Assembly: GCF_021538675.1 (NCBI RefSeq)
Contig: NZ_JAJUKH010000001.1
Location: 124,001-188,000 of the forward strand
Length of the DNA: 64,000 nucleotides
Source of the DNA: Paenarthrobacter sp. AR 02
GTDB taxonomy: Bacteria; Actinomycetota; Actinomycetes; Actinomycetales; Micrococcaceae
Direction: 5' to 3'
Shown here: piece by piece, positions 11,255-19,532 of the stretch
Position numbering within the stretch: the first letter of the stretch is position 1
How the letters are laid out: each line of letters begins with the position of its first letter
Program-made: the position numbers and the translations under genes
The notes under the pieces: generated by a model
Told to the model about the DNA's origin: nothing
Database searches by the model: none
The model's input: only the letters and a program-made list of their open reading frames with translations

Positions 11255-11764
11255 TTAACGCTTGGAGTACTGCTGAGCCTTACGTGCCTTCTTGAGACCA
11301 GCCTTCTTGCGCTCGATGACGCGGGCGTCACGGCTCAAGTAACCGGCCTTCTTGAGGGTTGCGCGGTTGTTGTCGACGTCGATCTCGTTCAACGAGCGAG
11401 CAACACCGAGGCGCAGTGCACCGGCCTGGCCGGAGATGCCACCGCCGTGGATACGGGCGATGACGTCGTAGGCGCCTTCAAGGTCAAGGATCTTGAAGGG
11501 TTCGTTGACGTCCTGCTGGTGCAGCTTGTTCGGGAAGTAGTTTTCCAGCGTGCGGCCGTTGATGGTCCACTTGCCGGAGCCCGGTACGACGCGAACGCGT
11601 GCAACGGCTTCCTTGCGGCGGCCAACAGCTGCGCCGGCAACGGTCAGTGCCGGGCGCTCCTTCTTGGGAGCATCGTCAGCAGCGGCGCTGCTTTCAGAGG
11701 TGTAGCTGGTGAGGGTTTCCTCGGCCTCGACGGCTTCGGCGGTCAGTTCTTCGTTCTGAGCCAC
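11255..11764 (-). CDS. rpsI: 30S ribosomal protein S9
   Basis: S9 of the small subunit head; its basic C-terminal tail reaches the P site. The core begins near residue 43 ([19 protein letters not shown]) and ends with the canonical YSKR. At 169 residues it is about 40 longer than usual: residues 1-40 form an acidic, Ser-rich extension ([14 protein letters not shown]). Start is GTG at 11764 with AAGGAGAACC just upstream. Second gene of the rplM-rpsI operon, 38 bases after rplM. Confidence 0.97.
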   Translation of the reverse strand: MAQNEELTAEAVEAEETLTSYTSESSAAADDAPKKERPALTVAGAAVGRRKEAVARVRVVPGSGKWTINGRTLENYFPNKLHQQDVNEPFKILDLEGAYDVIARIHGGGISGQAGALRLGVARSLNEIDVDNNRATLKKAGYLSRDARVIERKKAGLKKARKAQQYSKR

Positions 11765-11802
11765 GGTTCTCCTTGTAATGAAAAGTTGGTTGGTGGCCAG
11801 GA

Positions 11803-12246
11803 CTACTGGGCGACCTGGGTGATTTCGAAAGTCTTCGGCTGCTGTGCAGCGTGGGGGTGCTCCGGGCCTGCGTAGACCTTGAGCTTGCCCAGCTGCTGAG
11901 CTGCGAGGGAGTTCTTGGGGAGCATGCCCTTGATGGCCTTCTCAACAGCGCGAACCGGGTTGGATTCCAACAGTTCGGCGTAGTTGACGGAGGTCAGGCC
12001 GCCCGGGTAACCGGAGTGGCGGTATGCGCGCTTCTGCTCCAGCTTGGCGCCGGTGAGGGCAACCTTTTCAGCGTTGATGATGATGACGAAGTCGCCCATG
12101 TCCATGTGGGACGCAAAGGTCGGCTTGTGCTTTCCGCGCAGCAGTGTTGCGGTCTGGCTGGCAAGACGACCAAGGACAACGTCGGTGGCGTCAATGACGT
12201 GCCACTGGCGGTTGATATCGCCGGGCTTCGGGGTGTACGTACGCAC
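11803..12246 (-). CDS. rplM: 50S ribosomal protein L13
   Basis: Early-assembly protein of the large subunit. The 147 residues are of usual length, with [39 protein letters not shown] and the C-terminal [15 protein letters not shown]. It starts with GTG at 12246, since the usual first residues VRTYTPK begin there. First gene of rplM-rpsI. A set of nested inverted repeats 120-190 bases upstream may belong to its leader. Confidence 0.97.
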   Translation of the reverse strand: MRTYTPKPGDINRQWHVIDATDVVLGRLASQTATLLRGKHKPTFASHMDMGDFVIIINAEKVALTGAKLEQKRAYRHSGYPGGLTSVNYAELLESNPVRAVEKAIKGMLPKNSLAAQQLGKLKVYAGPEHPHAAQQPKTFEITQVAQ

Positions 12247-12533
12247 GGTTTTGCCTCGTTCTTGTTCTGGCGTTCATGTTTTAGGCGACACGCAATAAGG
12301 CGTGTACCTACTATGTATGCGCTACCGGAGCAGAGGTGAGGGCTCTATGTACCAGTCATCCCAGGATCTCGAAATGCCTCAGGAGTTAGCGATCCTGCAA
12401 CTGGATCCCCCAAAAGGCATGTGTCATCGAGATAGGACACGCACAACGACTCTAAACAATACCTTCAACGGGGCGCCCGGGTCAAAATGGGGTTACCGCA
12501 CAGGGGCGTACCTGTGTTAATGAGGGGGAACAC
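12247..12533. promoter_or_regulatory. Divergent rplM / prepilin peptidase interval with nested inverted repeats
   Basis: No gene is seen here. Three inverted repeats are nested: ATCTCG 12366-12371 with CGAGAT 12428-12433; ATGCCT 12374-12379 with AGGCAT 12415-12420; GATCC 12391-12395 with GGATC 12403-12407. Together they could fold one long interrupted stem in RNA of either strand, for example in an rplM leader or in front of the pilus locus. Which transcript carries it cannot be decided from sequence. Confidence 0.45.
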
Positions 12534-13178
12534 GTGACCGATGGACTTGCCTTGCCGCTCCTGCTTGCCCTGTCCGGTCTGCTGTTGAGCCCCCTGGCCG
12601 AGTCCCTCATCCACGCCTGGCTGCCGCGGCTTGGCGGACTCCCCTCCCCCAAGGTCCGGATCACGACGGCGGCACTCACCGCCTTGCTGTTTGGCTTGCT
12701 CGCGTGGCGGTTTGGCTTTTCTGCCGAATTGCCGGCATTTCTTTTCCTGGCGCTTTTAGGGGTACAGCTTTCCCGTATTGATTTCGCGCTGCATTTGCTG
12801 CCGAATCGACTGGTCCTGAGCTTATTGGGCGGCGGTGCGTGCCTTCTGACGGCCGCCGCAACCCTCGCTCCTGCGTGGAGCGACCTGCTCCGGGCCCTTG
12901 CCGGTGGGGCCATCTTGTTCGCCTGCTACTTGATTCTGGGACTTTTTTCACCGGGAAGCATCGGAATGGGCGACGTGAAGCTCGCAGCACCCCTCGGGCT
13001 GTACTTGGGCTACTTGGGATGGCAGCAGCTTTTCTACGGCGCCCTGCTGGGGTTCGTGGTGGGCGGGGTACTGACGGTGCTGATGTTACGCATGGGAAAC
13101 CGCCAAAAGCCACGGGAAACAGCCCACGGGCCGGCAATGCTGAGCGCGGCCGTGGGCGTCATCCTTCTCCTCAACTAG
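12534..13178 (+). CDS. tadV: Prepilin peptidase, A24 family (TadV/CpaA type)
   Basis: Membrane aspartic protease that removes the leader of Flp-type prepilins. The 214-residue product is almost all hydrophobic helices. Both catalytic aspartates are visible: D83 in RIDFALHLLPN and D147 in GMGDVK. No N-terminal methylase domain is present, as usual for Tad-type enzymes. Start is GTG at 12534 with GAGGGGGAA just upstream. First gene of the pilus locus; its expected substrates are Flp 340 bases downstream and the pseudopilins TadE and TadG. Confidence 0.9.
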   Translation: MTDGLALPLLLALSGLLLSPLAESLIHAWLPRLGGLPSPKVRITTAALTALLFGLLAWRFGFSAELPAFLFLALLGVQLSRIDFALHLLPNRLVLSLLGGGACLLTAAATLAPAWSDLLRALAGGAILFACYLILGLFSPGSIGMGDVKLAAPLGLYLGYLGWQQLFYGALLGFVVGGVLTVLMLRMGNRQKPRETAHGPAMLSAAVGVILLLN

Positions 13179-13184
13179 CTTTAC

Positions 13185-13348
13185 GAGTACTGACGACTTT
13201 TAGTGCTGAACCCTGCCCTCGAGCTGCCTGAAGTTGCTAAGCACCCTGTTTTTTCCGAGTAGTCCACGGCCCGCTTCTCCCTCAAAACTGAGTACCTCCC
13301 TTGCCGGCATCGAGTACCCGCAATCAGGCCCCCGTGAAATTTGAGTAC
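13185..13348 (+). repeat. Five GAGTA(C/G) elements between the prepilin peptidase gene and flp
   Basis: GAGTAC occurs at 13185, 13290, 13312 and 13343, and GAGTAG at 13257, all in the same orientation, starting 7 bases past the prepilin peptidase stop codon. They sit in a 336-base gene-free interval (13179-13514). They may be binding sites for a regulator of flp. A 99-codon minus-strand reading frame here has no recognisable features and is not called. Confidence 0.4.
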
Positions 13349-13441
13349 GACTACGCATTGTTCAACGCACTCCCGGGAAGCAATTCTTGTCTTATCGAAT
13401 TCCGAACCGCTAAAAGCTACATGGGGGTAGTTCGGGAATCG

Positions 13442-13462
13442 AGCAAATTCCGATAATTTGCT
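13442..13462. promoter_or_regulatory. Operator-like inverted repeat upstream of flp
   Basis: AGCAAATT (13442-13449), spacer CCGAT, then AATTTGCT (13455-13462): a perfect 8-bp inverted repeat ending 52 bases before the flp ATG. A second imperfect inverted repeat (ATTCCGAAC near 13399, GTTCGGGAAT near 13430) lies directly upstream. Size and spacing fit a dimeric helix-turn-helix regulator. Confidence 0.5.
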
Positions 13463-13514
13463 GGACCTATAACTCGGCAATTTTCATAAACAAAAATCTG
13501 GGAAGGATTTTACA

Positions 13515-13712
13515 ATGAACACTCTTATGTTCAACATGATGGCCTTCGTCGCCGGCGTCAAGGATCGCTTCACCAACGAAGAGAAGGGTGCAACCGCCGT
13601 CGAGTACGGCATCATGGTTGCGCTGATCGCAGTTGCGATCATCATCGCCGTCGGGGCGCTCGGAACGAATCTTAACGAGGCATTCACCACGATCAACGGG
13701 AAACTGCCGTAG
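13515..13712 (+). CDS. flp: Flp-type pilin (type IVb)
   Basis: Major pilin subunit of the Tad pilus, 65 residues. The leader ends at G25 before A26-T-A-V-E30, so the cut site G^ATAVE has the required Glu at +5, and a hydrophobic helix (YGIMVALIAVAIIIAVGALG) follows, as in Flp pilins. Start is ATG at 13515 with GGGAAGGA upstream. It stands apart from its neighbours with 336 bases upstream and 151 downstream, the latter holding a strong hairpin, which suggests separate high-level expression. The prepilin peptidase is encoded just upstream. Confidence 0.95.
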   Translation: MNTLMFNMMAFVAGVKDRFTNEEKGATAVEYGIMVALIAVAIIIAVGALGTNLNEAFTTINGKLP

Positions 13713-13747
13713 CCGTTCGAAGCTGACTACTCGTCACCAGACAGTCC

Positions 13748-13786
13748 CTCTGCCGGTTGTCCTCCCCAACGGGACGGCCGGCAGAG
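13748..13786 (+). terminator. Strong hairpin after flp (attenuator or mRNA 3'-end stabiliser)
   Basis: CTCTGCCGGTTGTCC (13748-13762) pairs with GGACGGCCGGCAGAG (13772-13786): 15 bp with two G-U pairs in RNA and a 9-base loop. No T-run follows, so it may slow or partly end transcription or protect the flp mRNA end, rather than stop it fully. Confidence 0.6.
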
Positions 13787-13863
13787 TCGTAACGGGGATG
13801 GGCCGCTGATCCTACTTCCCGTGCACCAGAAGCTATTGAGGTGTTCAAGGTGAGGAAACAATC

Positions 13864-14592
13864 ATGAAATCGCGATTAATCGGGGGCATCGCTGCGCTTG
13901 TCCTGGCGATCATCGGCACAGTGTTGTTGGTGAATTACGTATCCAATGCTGACCGCAGGGCACAGGCATCCTTGGATCCTGTTGACGTGGTCGTTGTGGA
14001 AAAGCCGGTTCCCGCCGGCACAACTGTTCAGGAGCTCAGCTCCTACATCCGGCTCCGGCCCATGCCGAGTACCGCAAAAGCCGATGGCGCCCTGACTTCG
14101 CTTGATCTTGGCAGCGGGAAGGTGACCTCTGTTGCTTTGGAACCCGGCGAGCAACTCCTGGGCAGCAGGCTCATTAACCCCAGCGAACGTATTACTCCGG
14201 GGTCTGTTCCCGTACCGGAGGGCATGCAGGAGGTCACCATCGTCCTTCCGCCTGAAAGCGTCGTTGGCGGCACCCTTCGTGCCGGCGATCTCGTGGGTCT
14301 GTTCGTCACCTTGACCGACCCGGCCAACCAGCAGATCGCCAATACCCAATTGGTGTTCGACAAGGTTCTGGTCACCGCTGTCCAGCAAGCACCAGCGCCT
14401 GCTGAAACTACGGCAGAAGGCACCTCTGCTGTTCCCAGCGGATCGTCCTTCGTGACGCTGGCCCGCAATTCCACCGACGCTGCAAAGGTGATCCTGAGTG
14501 CCAGGACCGGCAACATCTGGCTGACCAAGCAATCGGCCACCACGCCGGAGGGCACCAAGACCGCTGTGAGCACCAACGGGATCTTCCAATGA
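13864..14592 (+). CDS. cpaB: Flp pilus assembly protein CpaB/RcpC
   Basis: Membrane-anchored Tad assembly factor of 242 residues. One N-terminal transmembrane helix (residues about 5-25, GIAALVLAIIGTVLLVNYV) precedes an SAF-type domain (VVVVEKPVPAGTTVQE to LEPGEQLLGSRLI), then an RcpC-like region ending in ARNSTDAAKVILSARTGNIWLT. In Gram-negative relatives it works with the secretin; here no secretin is present, so its partner is unknown. Start is ATG at 13864 behind GGTGAGGAAAC. It overlaps tadZ by 4 bases (ATGA). Confidence 0.9.
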   Translation: MKSRLIGGIAALVLAIIGTVLLVNYVSNADRRAQASLDPVDVVVVEKPVPAGTTVQELSSYIRLRPMPSTAKADGALTSLDLGSGKVTSVALEPGEQLLGSRLINPSERITPGSVPVPEGMQEVTIVLPPESVVGGTLRAGDLVGLFVTLTDPANQQIANTQLVFDKVLVTAVQQAPAPAETTAEGTSAVPSGSSFVTLARNSTDAAKVILSARTGNIWLTKQSATTPEGTKTAVSTNGIFQ

Positions 14593-15782
14593 GCCGCTTC
14601 CTGGCCCTCACCGGATCAGCTGACTTCGAACAGGGGCTGGCTCTGGCCCTTGATTCAGCACACGAATTCCAGGTTCTCAGTGCGGGGTGCGCCGACGGGA
14701 CACCGGCCGATGTGTTGAGTCGGAACGTGGGCGGGCCGGTCGACGTCCTGGTGATAGGCCCTGACGTCCTCACCGAGCACTGGCTCAGGCTGGCGAACGG
14801 GCTGGATGCCGGGTACCCGGAGATTGTGGTGGTCCTGGCCGCTCCATCCAACACTGAACTGACGTTGGCAGCGCTACGCTCAGGCATTCGCGACGTCATT
14901 GATCCCGGTGGCGACCTCTCCCAACTGAGCCTGGCGCTGGAACGGGCCTCAATGACTGCCAAGGGGCGCAAGCACGCCGGAAGCGATGATTCCCATCAAG
15001 CACAATCCCGCGGCCGCGTCATCTCAGTCATGTCGCCGAAGGGCGGTGTAGGAAAGACCACAGTGTCCACCAATCTCGCTGTCGGCTTGGCCAAGACCGC
15101 GCCCATGGGGGCGGTCATCGTGGACCTTGATCTCCAGTTTGGCGACGTCGCGTCCGGACTCGGACTGGAACCGAACTACACCATCAACGACGCCGTTTCC
15201 GGCGCAGCATCCTCAGACACCATGGTGCTGAAGGCTTTCCTGACCCCCCACCCGAGTGGCGCATACGCCATGTGCGCTCCGCTGCGACCGGCCGACGCAG
15301 ATCTCATCAAGCCGGCCCAGGTCGCCACGCTGATCAATCAATTGTCGTTGGAATTCCCGTACGTCATTCTGGACACCTCACCTGGTTTGGGAGATGTGGT
15401 CTTGGCCGTGCTCGAACTGGCCACCGACGGAGTCTGGGTTTGCGGCATGGATATCCCGAGCATCCGCGGCCTCAATCACGGACTGGACGTATTGCGGCAG
15501 CTGGATCTGTTGCCGCCTTCAAACACCCTTGTCCTCAACTTCGCGGACAAGAGAAGCGGCCTCACGGTCAAGGACGTCGAAGCCACCGTCGGATTGCCGG
15601 TAGGCGTGGTGCTCCCACAGTCACGGGCTGTTCCGTTCTCCACCAATGCCGGCATCCCGATGCTCCAGTCCGGGCGGCGCGATCCTGTGGGGAAGGGCCT
15701 CAAGGCTCTCGTGGAAAAAATGGCGGCTGGGTCCATGCAGGTCGAATCCAAGAATTCCCGCAGAAGGGTGGCAGTGTCATGA
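14589..15782 (+). CDS. tadZ: Tad pilus localisation ATPase TadZ/CpaE (MinD/ParA family)
   Basis: Cytoplasmic P-loop ATPase thought to place the Tad machine at the membrane. The 397-residue chain has an N-terminal receiver-like region (about 1-125, DVLVIGPDVL and ALRSGIRDVIDPGG), then a MinD-type domain with KGGVGKT at residues 151-157, VIVDLDLQFGDV, and YVILDTSPGLGD. The start overlaps the cpaB stop (ATGA) and the stop overlaps the tadA start (ATGA), so translation is coupled along the operon. Confidence 0.92.
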   Translation: MSRFLALTGSADFEQGLALALDSAHEFQVLSAGCADGTPADVLSRNVGGPVDVLVIGPDVLTEHWLRLANGLDAGYPEIVVVLAAPSNTELTLAALRSGIRDVIDPGGDLSQLSLALERASMTAKGRKHAGSDDSHQAQSRGRVISVMSPKGGVGKTTVSTNLAVGLAKTAPMGAVIVDLDLQFGDVASGLGLEPNYTINDAVSGAASSDTMVLKAFLTPHPSGAYAMCAPLRPADADLIKPAQVATLINQLSLEFPYVILDTSPGLGDVVLAVLELATDGVWVCGMDIPSIRGLNHGLDVLRQLDLLPPSNTLVLNFADKRSGLTVKDVEATVGLPVGVVLPQSRAVPFSTNAGIPMLQSGRRDPVGKGLKALVEKMAAGSMQVESKNSRRRVAVS

Positions 15783-17212
15783 GCCTCATCAACCGTCTTG
15801 AAGCGGCCCGCATTTCCCCCGAGGGAACTACGATGTCGGGAGCCACCGCCTTGGGCCAATCGGCGCACGAAGACACCGGAAGTGTTTCCTCCCTGCATGT
15901 CACCGACACTCCCCGGAAGGGCTCCACCGATGCTCTTGCCGGAATCAAGAAACGCGCCGCCGAGGACATCACCGGCCGTCTTGGAAGCCGGATCACTGAT
16001 TCATCCCTCGACGAAGGCGACGTCCGCAGGATGGTCCGTGAGGCCCTCAGCGAGTTCATCGACGACGAGCAAGTCCCCCTCACTCCGGAGGAACGACGCC
16101 GGCTCATCCGGGAGATTGTGGATGAAGTTCTGGGCCTGGGCCCACTCCAGAAGCTGTTGGATGATCCTCTGGTCACCGAAATCATGGTCAACGGGGCGCG
16201 GAGCATTTACGTAGAGCGCGCCGGCCGCCTGCATCCGACGGGCACTACGTTCAGCTCGGACTCACATTTGCGGCGGGTCATTGAGCGCATCGTCTCCCGC
16301 ATCGGCCGGCGCATCGACGAGTCCTCTCCCCTGGTTGACGCGCGCTTGCAGGATGGATCGCGCGTCAATGCCGTCATTCCCCCACTGGCAGTGGACGGCC
16401 CGTCCCTCACCATCCGGAAGTTCTCCGCGGTGCCGCTGACCGTTGAAGACCTGGTCCGCTTCGATTCGATCTCTCCGGACATGGCCCAGGTTCTGGATGC
16501 GTGCGTCAAGGCCCGCCTGAACGTCATCGTCTCCGGCGGTACGGGCACCGGCAAGACCACGCTCCTCAACGTCCTGTCCTCCTTCATCCCCGAGGAGGAA
16601 CGGATCGTCACCATCGAAGACGCGGTGGAACTCCAACTCCAGCAGAGCCATGTGGTCCGGCTGGAGAGCCGGCCCGCCAACACCGAAGGCCGCGGCGCTG
16701 TGTCCATCCGGGATCTGGTCCGAAACTCCCTTCGCATGCGACCAGACAGGATAGTGGTCGGTGAAGTTCGCGGCGGCGAGGCACTGGACATGCTCCAGGC
16801 AATGAATACCGGCCATGACGGCTCAATCTCCACAGTCCACTCCAACTCGCCGCGGGACGCGGTGGCACGCATGGAAACCTTGGTACTCATGGCCGGCATG
16901 GAGCTCCCTCTCAGGGCCATCCGGGAACAGATCGCCAGTGCGGTGCACATCATCGTCCAACTCAGCAGGCTGAAGGATGGGACGCGTCGCGTCACGCACA
17001 TCACCGAGGTCCTGGGGATGGAAGGCGATGTTGTGACGCTTCAGGACTGCTTTACCTTTGACTATGCCGCTGGGGTGGACTCGGAAGGCAGGTTCGTCGG
17101 ACGAACGGTTCCTACCGGCATCCGACCCCGATTCGTGGAGAAACTCGCGAACATGGGCACCTACCTTCCGCCGAACATTTTCATGCCGGCTCCGCAGAAG
17201 ACAGGGCGGTGA
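15779..17212 (+). CDS. tadA: Tad pilus secretion ATPase TadA/CpaF (VirB11-like)
   Basis: Hexameric motor ATPase that drives pilin assembly. The 477-residue product contains the Walker A GGTGTGKTT (residues 253-261), the Walker B/Asp-box stretch IVVGEVRGGEALDMLQAMNTGHDGS and the His-box STVHSNS, all diagnostic of the CpaF branch. The ATG at 15779 overlaps the tadZ stop. An open frame extends 5' into tadZ, but that part lacks similarity and is rejected. The first ~75 residues are a flexible N-terminal arm. Confidence 0.95.
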   Translation: MSLINRLEAARISPEGTTMSGATALGQSAHEDTGSVSSLHVTDTPRKGSTDALAGIKKRAAEDITGRLGSRITDSSLDEGDVRRMVREALSEFIDDEQVPLTPEERRRLIREIVDEVLGLGPLQKLLDDPLVTEIMVNGARSIYVERAGRLHPTGTTFSSDSHLRRVIERIVSRIGRRIDESSPLVDARLQDGSRVNAVIPPLAVDGPSLTIRKFSAVPLTVEDLVRFDSISPDMAQVLDACVKARLNVIVSGGTGTGKTTLLNVLSSFIPEEERIVTIEDAVELQLQQSHVVRLESRPANTEGRGAVSIRDLVRNSLRMRPDRIVVGEVRGGEALDMLQAMNTGHDGSISTVHSNSPRDAVARMETLVLMAGMELPLRAIREQIASAVHIIVQLSRLKDGTRRVTHITEVLGMEGDVVTLQDCFTFDYAAGVDSEGRFVGRTVPTGIRPRFVEKLANMGTYLPPNIFMPAPQKTGR

Positions 17213-18165
17213 GCCTCATGGTTCCGGACTATGTGCTCCTTGTCGGTGCGGCGGCGATCCTGGTGGCTGTTCTGCTGGTCTTGTTTGTTTCCCTCAGGCC
17301 CAGCTACCAGGACATAGATGTCAGCAGGCGGCGGCCATCGGCTCCGGACACCGGAACGCAGGTAACCGCCAAGCCCGGTGGTGCGACCGTTTCCGCTGCG
17401 GAACGACGGGCGGGCCGGGCAGGGGGTGGCATCTTTGGCCTCGAAGCACTCAACGACGCCGGGATCACCAGCAAGCCCTCGGAGTTCTCCGTCCTGATCC
17501 TCATCGGCAGCCTGGTGACCGGCCTCATGGGTTTCCTGCTCCACGGGTTCATCCTTGCCGTGGTCTTCGCCTTCCTCTCGCCCCTCGCGGCACTTCTCAT
17601 CGTCAAAGTGCGGACCGGCCGGCGCAGGACGGCCTTCGGCAACCAACTCAGCGATATGCTGCTGGCTCTTTCCGGCAGTTTGCGGGCCGGTCACGGCATC
17701 ACCCAGAGCCTGCAAAGCGCCAGTTTGGAGATGCCGGCCCCCATGTCCCAGGAACTCGCCCGGATCGTCAACGAGAACCGGGTAGGGCGGCCGGTATCGG
17801 AGTCCATGGCCGATGTTGGCCGGCGGATGCAGTGCGAGGATTTCGAATGGCTGAGCCAAGCCATCGAAATCAACCGCGAGGTAGGTGGCGATTTGGCCGG
17901 CGTCCTGGACCACGTTGGCGAGACTGTCCGGGAGCGGGCACAAATCAAGGGGCAGGTTCGCGCACTGGCAGCCGAAGGCAAATTCTCCGCCTACATCCTC
18001 ATTGCGCTGCCCTTCGTCGTCGCAGGTTTCCTCAATATCGCCAACCCGGGCTACATGGCCGTACTTACCCAGTCTTTGCTGGGCTGGGTGTTCATTGTCC
18101 TTGGGGTCATCATGATGGCCATTGGATCCTTTTGGATCAGCCGCATGGTCAAGATCGAGTTCTAG
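17209..18165 (+). CDS. tadB: Tad pilus inner-membrane platform protein TadB
   Basis: GspF-like membrane protein (318 residues) forming the pilus platform with TadC. One N-terminal helix (residues about 6-25), a cytoplasmic segment, a helix pair (VLILIGSLVTGLMGFLLHGF onward), the T2SF domain (LSDMLLALSGSLRAGHGITQSL) and two C-terminal helices. GTG at 17209 overlaps the tadA stop codon (GTGA); ATG at 17218 is an alternative start three codons in. tadC follows 12 bases after the stop, behind AGGAGG. Confidence 0.9.
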   Translation: MSLMVPDYVLLVGAAAILVAVLLVLFVSLRPSYQDIDVSRRRPSAPDTGTQVTAKPGGATVSAAERRAGRAGGGIFGLEALNDAGITSKPSEFSVLILIGSLVTGLMGFLLHGFILAVVFAFLSPLAALLIVKVRTGRRRTAFGNQLSDMLLALSGSLRAGHGITQSLQSASLEMPAPMSQELARIVNENRVGRPVSESMADVGRRMQCEDFEWLSQAIEINREVGGDLAGVLDHVGETVRERAQIKGQVRALAAEGKFSAYILIALPFVVAGFLNIANPGYMAVLTQSLLGWVFIVLGVIMMAIGSFWISRMVKIEF

Positions 18166-18177
18166 GAGGTTGCCAGC

Positions 18178-19059
18178 ATGACTACTTTCGTCTGGCTGAT
18201 GATCGCCGCCGTGATTCTCCCAGCTTCCTACTTCGCATGGTCGCTGGTCGCCGTCGACCGCAGTTCCGGGCGGTTGATCCGGACACGTCTCAACGCAGTG
18301 GCGCAACAGCAGGCGAAGGCACGCTCCAAAGGGCCGGGTTTGCTTCTTCGGCTCTCCAGGAGCCTGACGCCGGACAAGTACATAACCCGTCTGGACCGGA
18401 TTCTCGCCAACGCCGGACGGCCGGCCTCCATGCCACTCGATAGGCTCCTTGCCATCAAGCCACTCGCAGCTTTGGGTGGCGGTCTGGCCGCACTGCTCCT
18501 TGGCGGCACCCGTTCCCCACAAGGAATCCTGCTCACGTTGGCGCTTGCTTCGGCCTGCTACTTCCTCCCGGACCTGCTCGTGTACAACAACGGAACCAAG
18601 CGTCAGGCGCGGATCCAAAAGGACTTGCCCAACGTGCTCGACCAACTGTTGGTCTCGGTTGAGGCGGGCCTCGGATTCGAAGCAGCGTTGTCGAGGGTCG
18701 GGGCAAGCGGAAACGGCCCCCTGGCTGACGAACTTGTCCGAACGCTGCAGGATATCCAGGCCGGCCGCTCCAGGAAGGAAGCCTACAAAGCCCTGGCAGA
18801 GCGGTGCACGGTGCCGGACGTCCGGAGCTTTGTCGGAGCAATCGTCCAAGCCGATATCCAAGGATTGTCGATTGCCAGGATCCTGAAGCCACAGGCCGAG
18901 CAGATGCGGATCAAGCGGCGGCTCCGGGCCGAGGAAAAGGCGATGAAGCTTCCGGTGGCTGTGGTCTTTCCCTTGATTCTTTTCATTTTTCCCCCGCTTT
19001 TCATCATCATTCTTGGCCCTGCGGTTATCAACGCCATCAGCACGTTCGCCAAGCTCTGA
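18178..19059 (+). CDS. tadC: Tad pilus inner-membrane platform protein TadC
   Basis: Second GspF/T2SF-type platform protein, 293 residues. It has an N-terminal helix (FVWLMIAAVILPASYFAWSL), a T2SF region (NVLDQLLVSVEAGLGFEAALSRVG), and a C-terminal helix (VVFPLILFIFPPLFIIILGP) that is typical of TadC. The start at 18178 has TAGGAGG 8 bases upstream. It lies in the tight tad operon and would pair with TadB around the TadA motor. Confidence 0.9.
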   Translation: MTTFVWLMIAAVILPASYFAWSLVAVDRSSGRLIRTRLNAVAQQQAKARSKGPGLLLRLSRSLTPDKYITRLDRILANAGRPASMPLDRLLAIKPLAALGGGLAALLLGGTRSPQGILLTLALASACYFLPDLLVYNNGTKRQARIQKDLPNVLDQLLVSVEAGLGFEAALSRVGASGNGPLADELVRTLQDIQAGRSRKEAYKALAERCTVPDVRSFVGAIVQADIQGLSIARILKPQAEQMRIKRRLRAEEKAMKLPVAVVFPLILFIFPPLFIIILGPAVINAISTFAKL

Positions 19060-19076
19060 AGCCAAAGGAGAGTCCG

Positions 19077-19532
19077 ATGTCCAGGTCATGCAGACGCAAC
19101 CCGTCTAAGCGCGACGATCATCAGAGGGGTGCCTCAGTGGTGGAGTTCGCCATCATTCTTCCCCTGCTGCTGACCATGCTCTTGGGGGTCATCGACTTTG
19201 GCCTGTTCTACAGCGAAAACATCGGCATTCAGGCAGCAGCTCGTGAGGGAGCCCGCCAAGGCATAACGCAGGGTGACGTGATTGCGTCCGTGAACAGCGC
19301 AAGGGGAAACCTGGACGCCACCAAGCTCCAGACAAAGTTTGTTGTCGACACCACGGGTGGAGCGCCAGGGAAGTTGGTGGTCTGCGTTCGCTACCCGCAG
19401 CGCTCCGTCAGCGGTTTCTTCTCTTGGATGCTTAACAGTTACTCCGAAACCAAATACGTCATGAAGATGGAAGGCACCGCCACGGTGACTTCAGGCTCCA
19501 AGAACTGGACCGGTGGAACATGCGCGGCCTGA
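19077..19532 (+). CDS. tadE: TadE-like pseudopilin
   Basis: Minor pilin-like protein of 151 residues. After a basic start (SCRRNPSKRDDHQRG) comes the TadE signature GASVVEFAIILPLLLTMLLG, with the conserved Glu, then IDFGLFYSENIGIQAAAREGAR. Prepilin peptidase probably cuts at the Gly before ASVVEF. The rest is predicted to be extracellular. ATG at 19077 is chosen because AAAGGAGAG lies just upstream; an open frame running further 5' into tadC is rejected. It overlaps tadG by 13 bases. Confidence 0.88.
   Translation: MSRSCRRNPSKRDDHQRGASVVEFAIILPLLLTMLLGVIDFGLFYSENIGIQAAAREGARQGITQGDVIASVNSARGNLDATKLQTKFVVDTTGGAPGKLVVCVRYPQRSVSGFFSWMLNSYSETKYVMKMEGTATVTSGSKNWTGGTCAA

Noticed and set aside
13181..13480. 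99-codon minus-strand reading frame between the prepilin peptidase gene and flp
   Set aside because: No ribosome site, no recognisable fold, and it covers the repeat and operator region.
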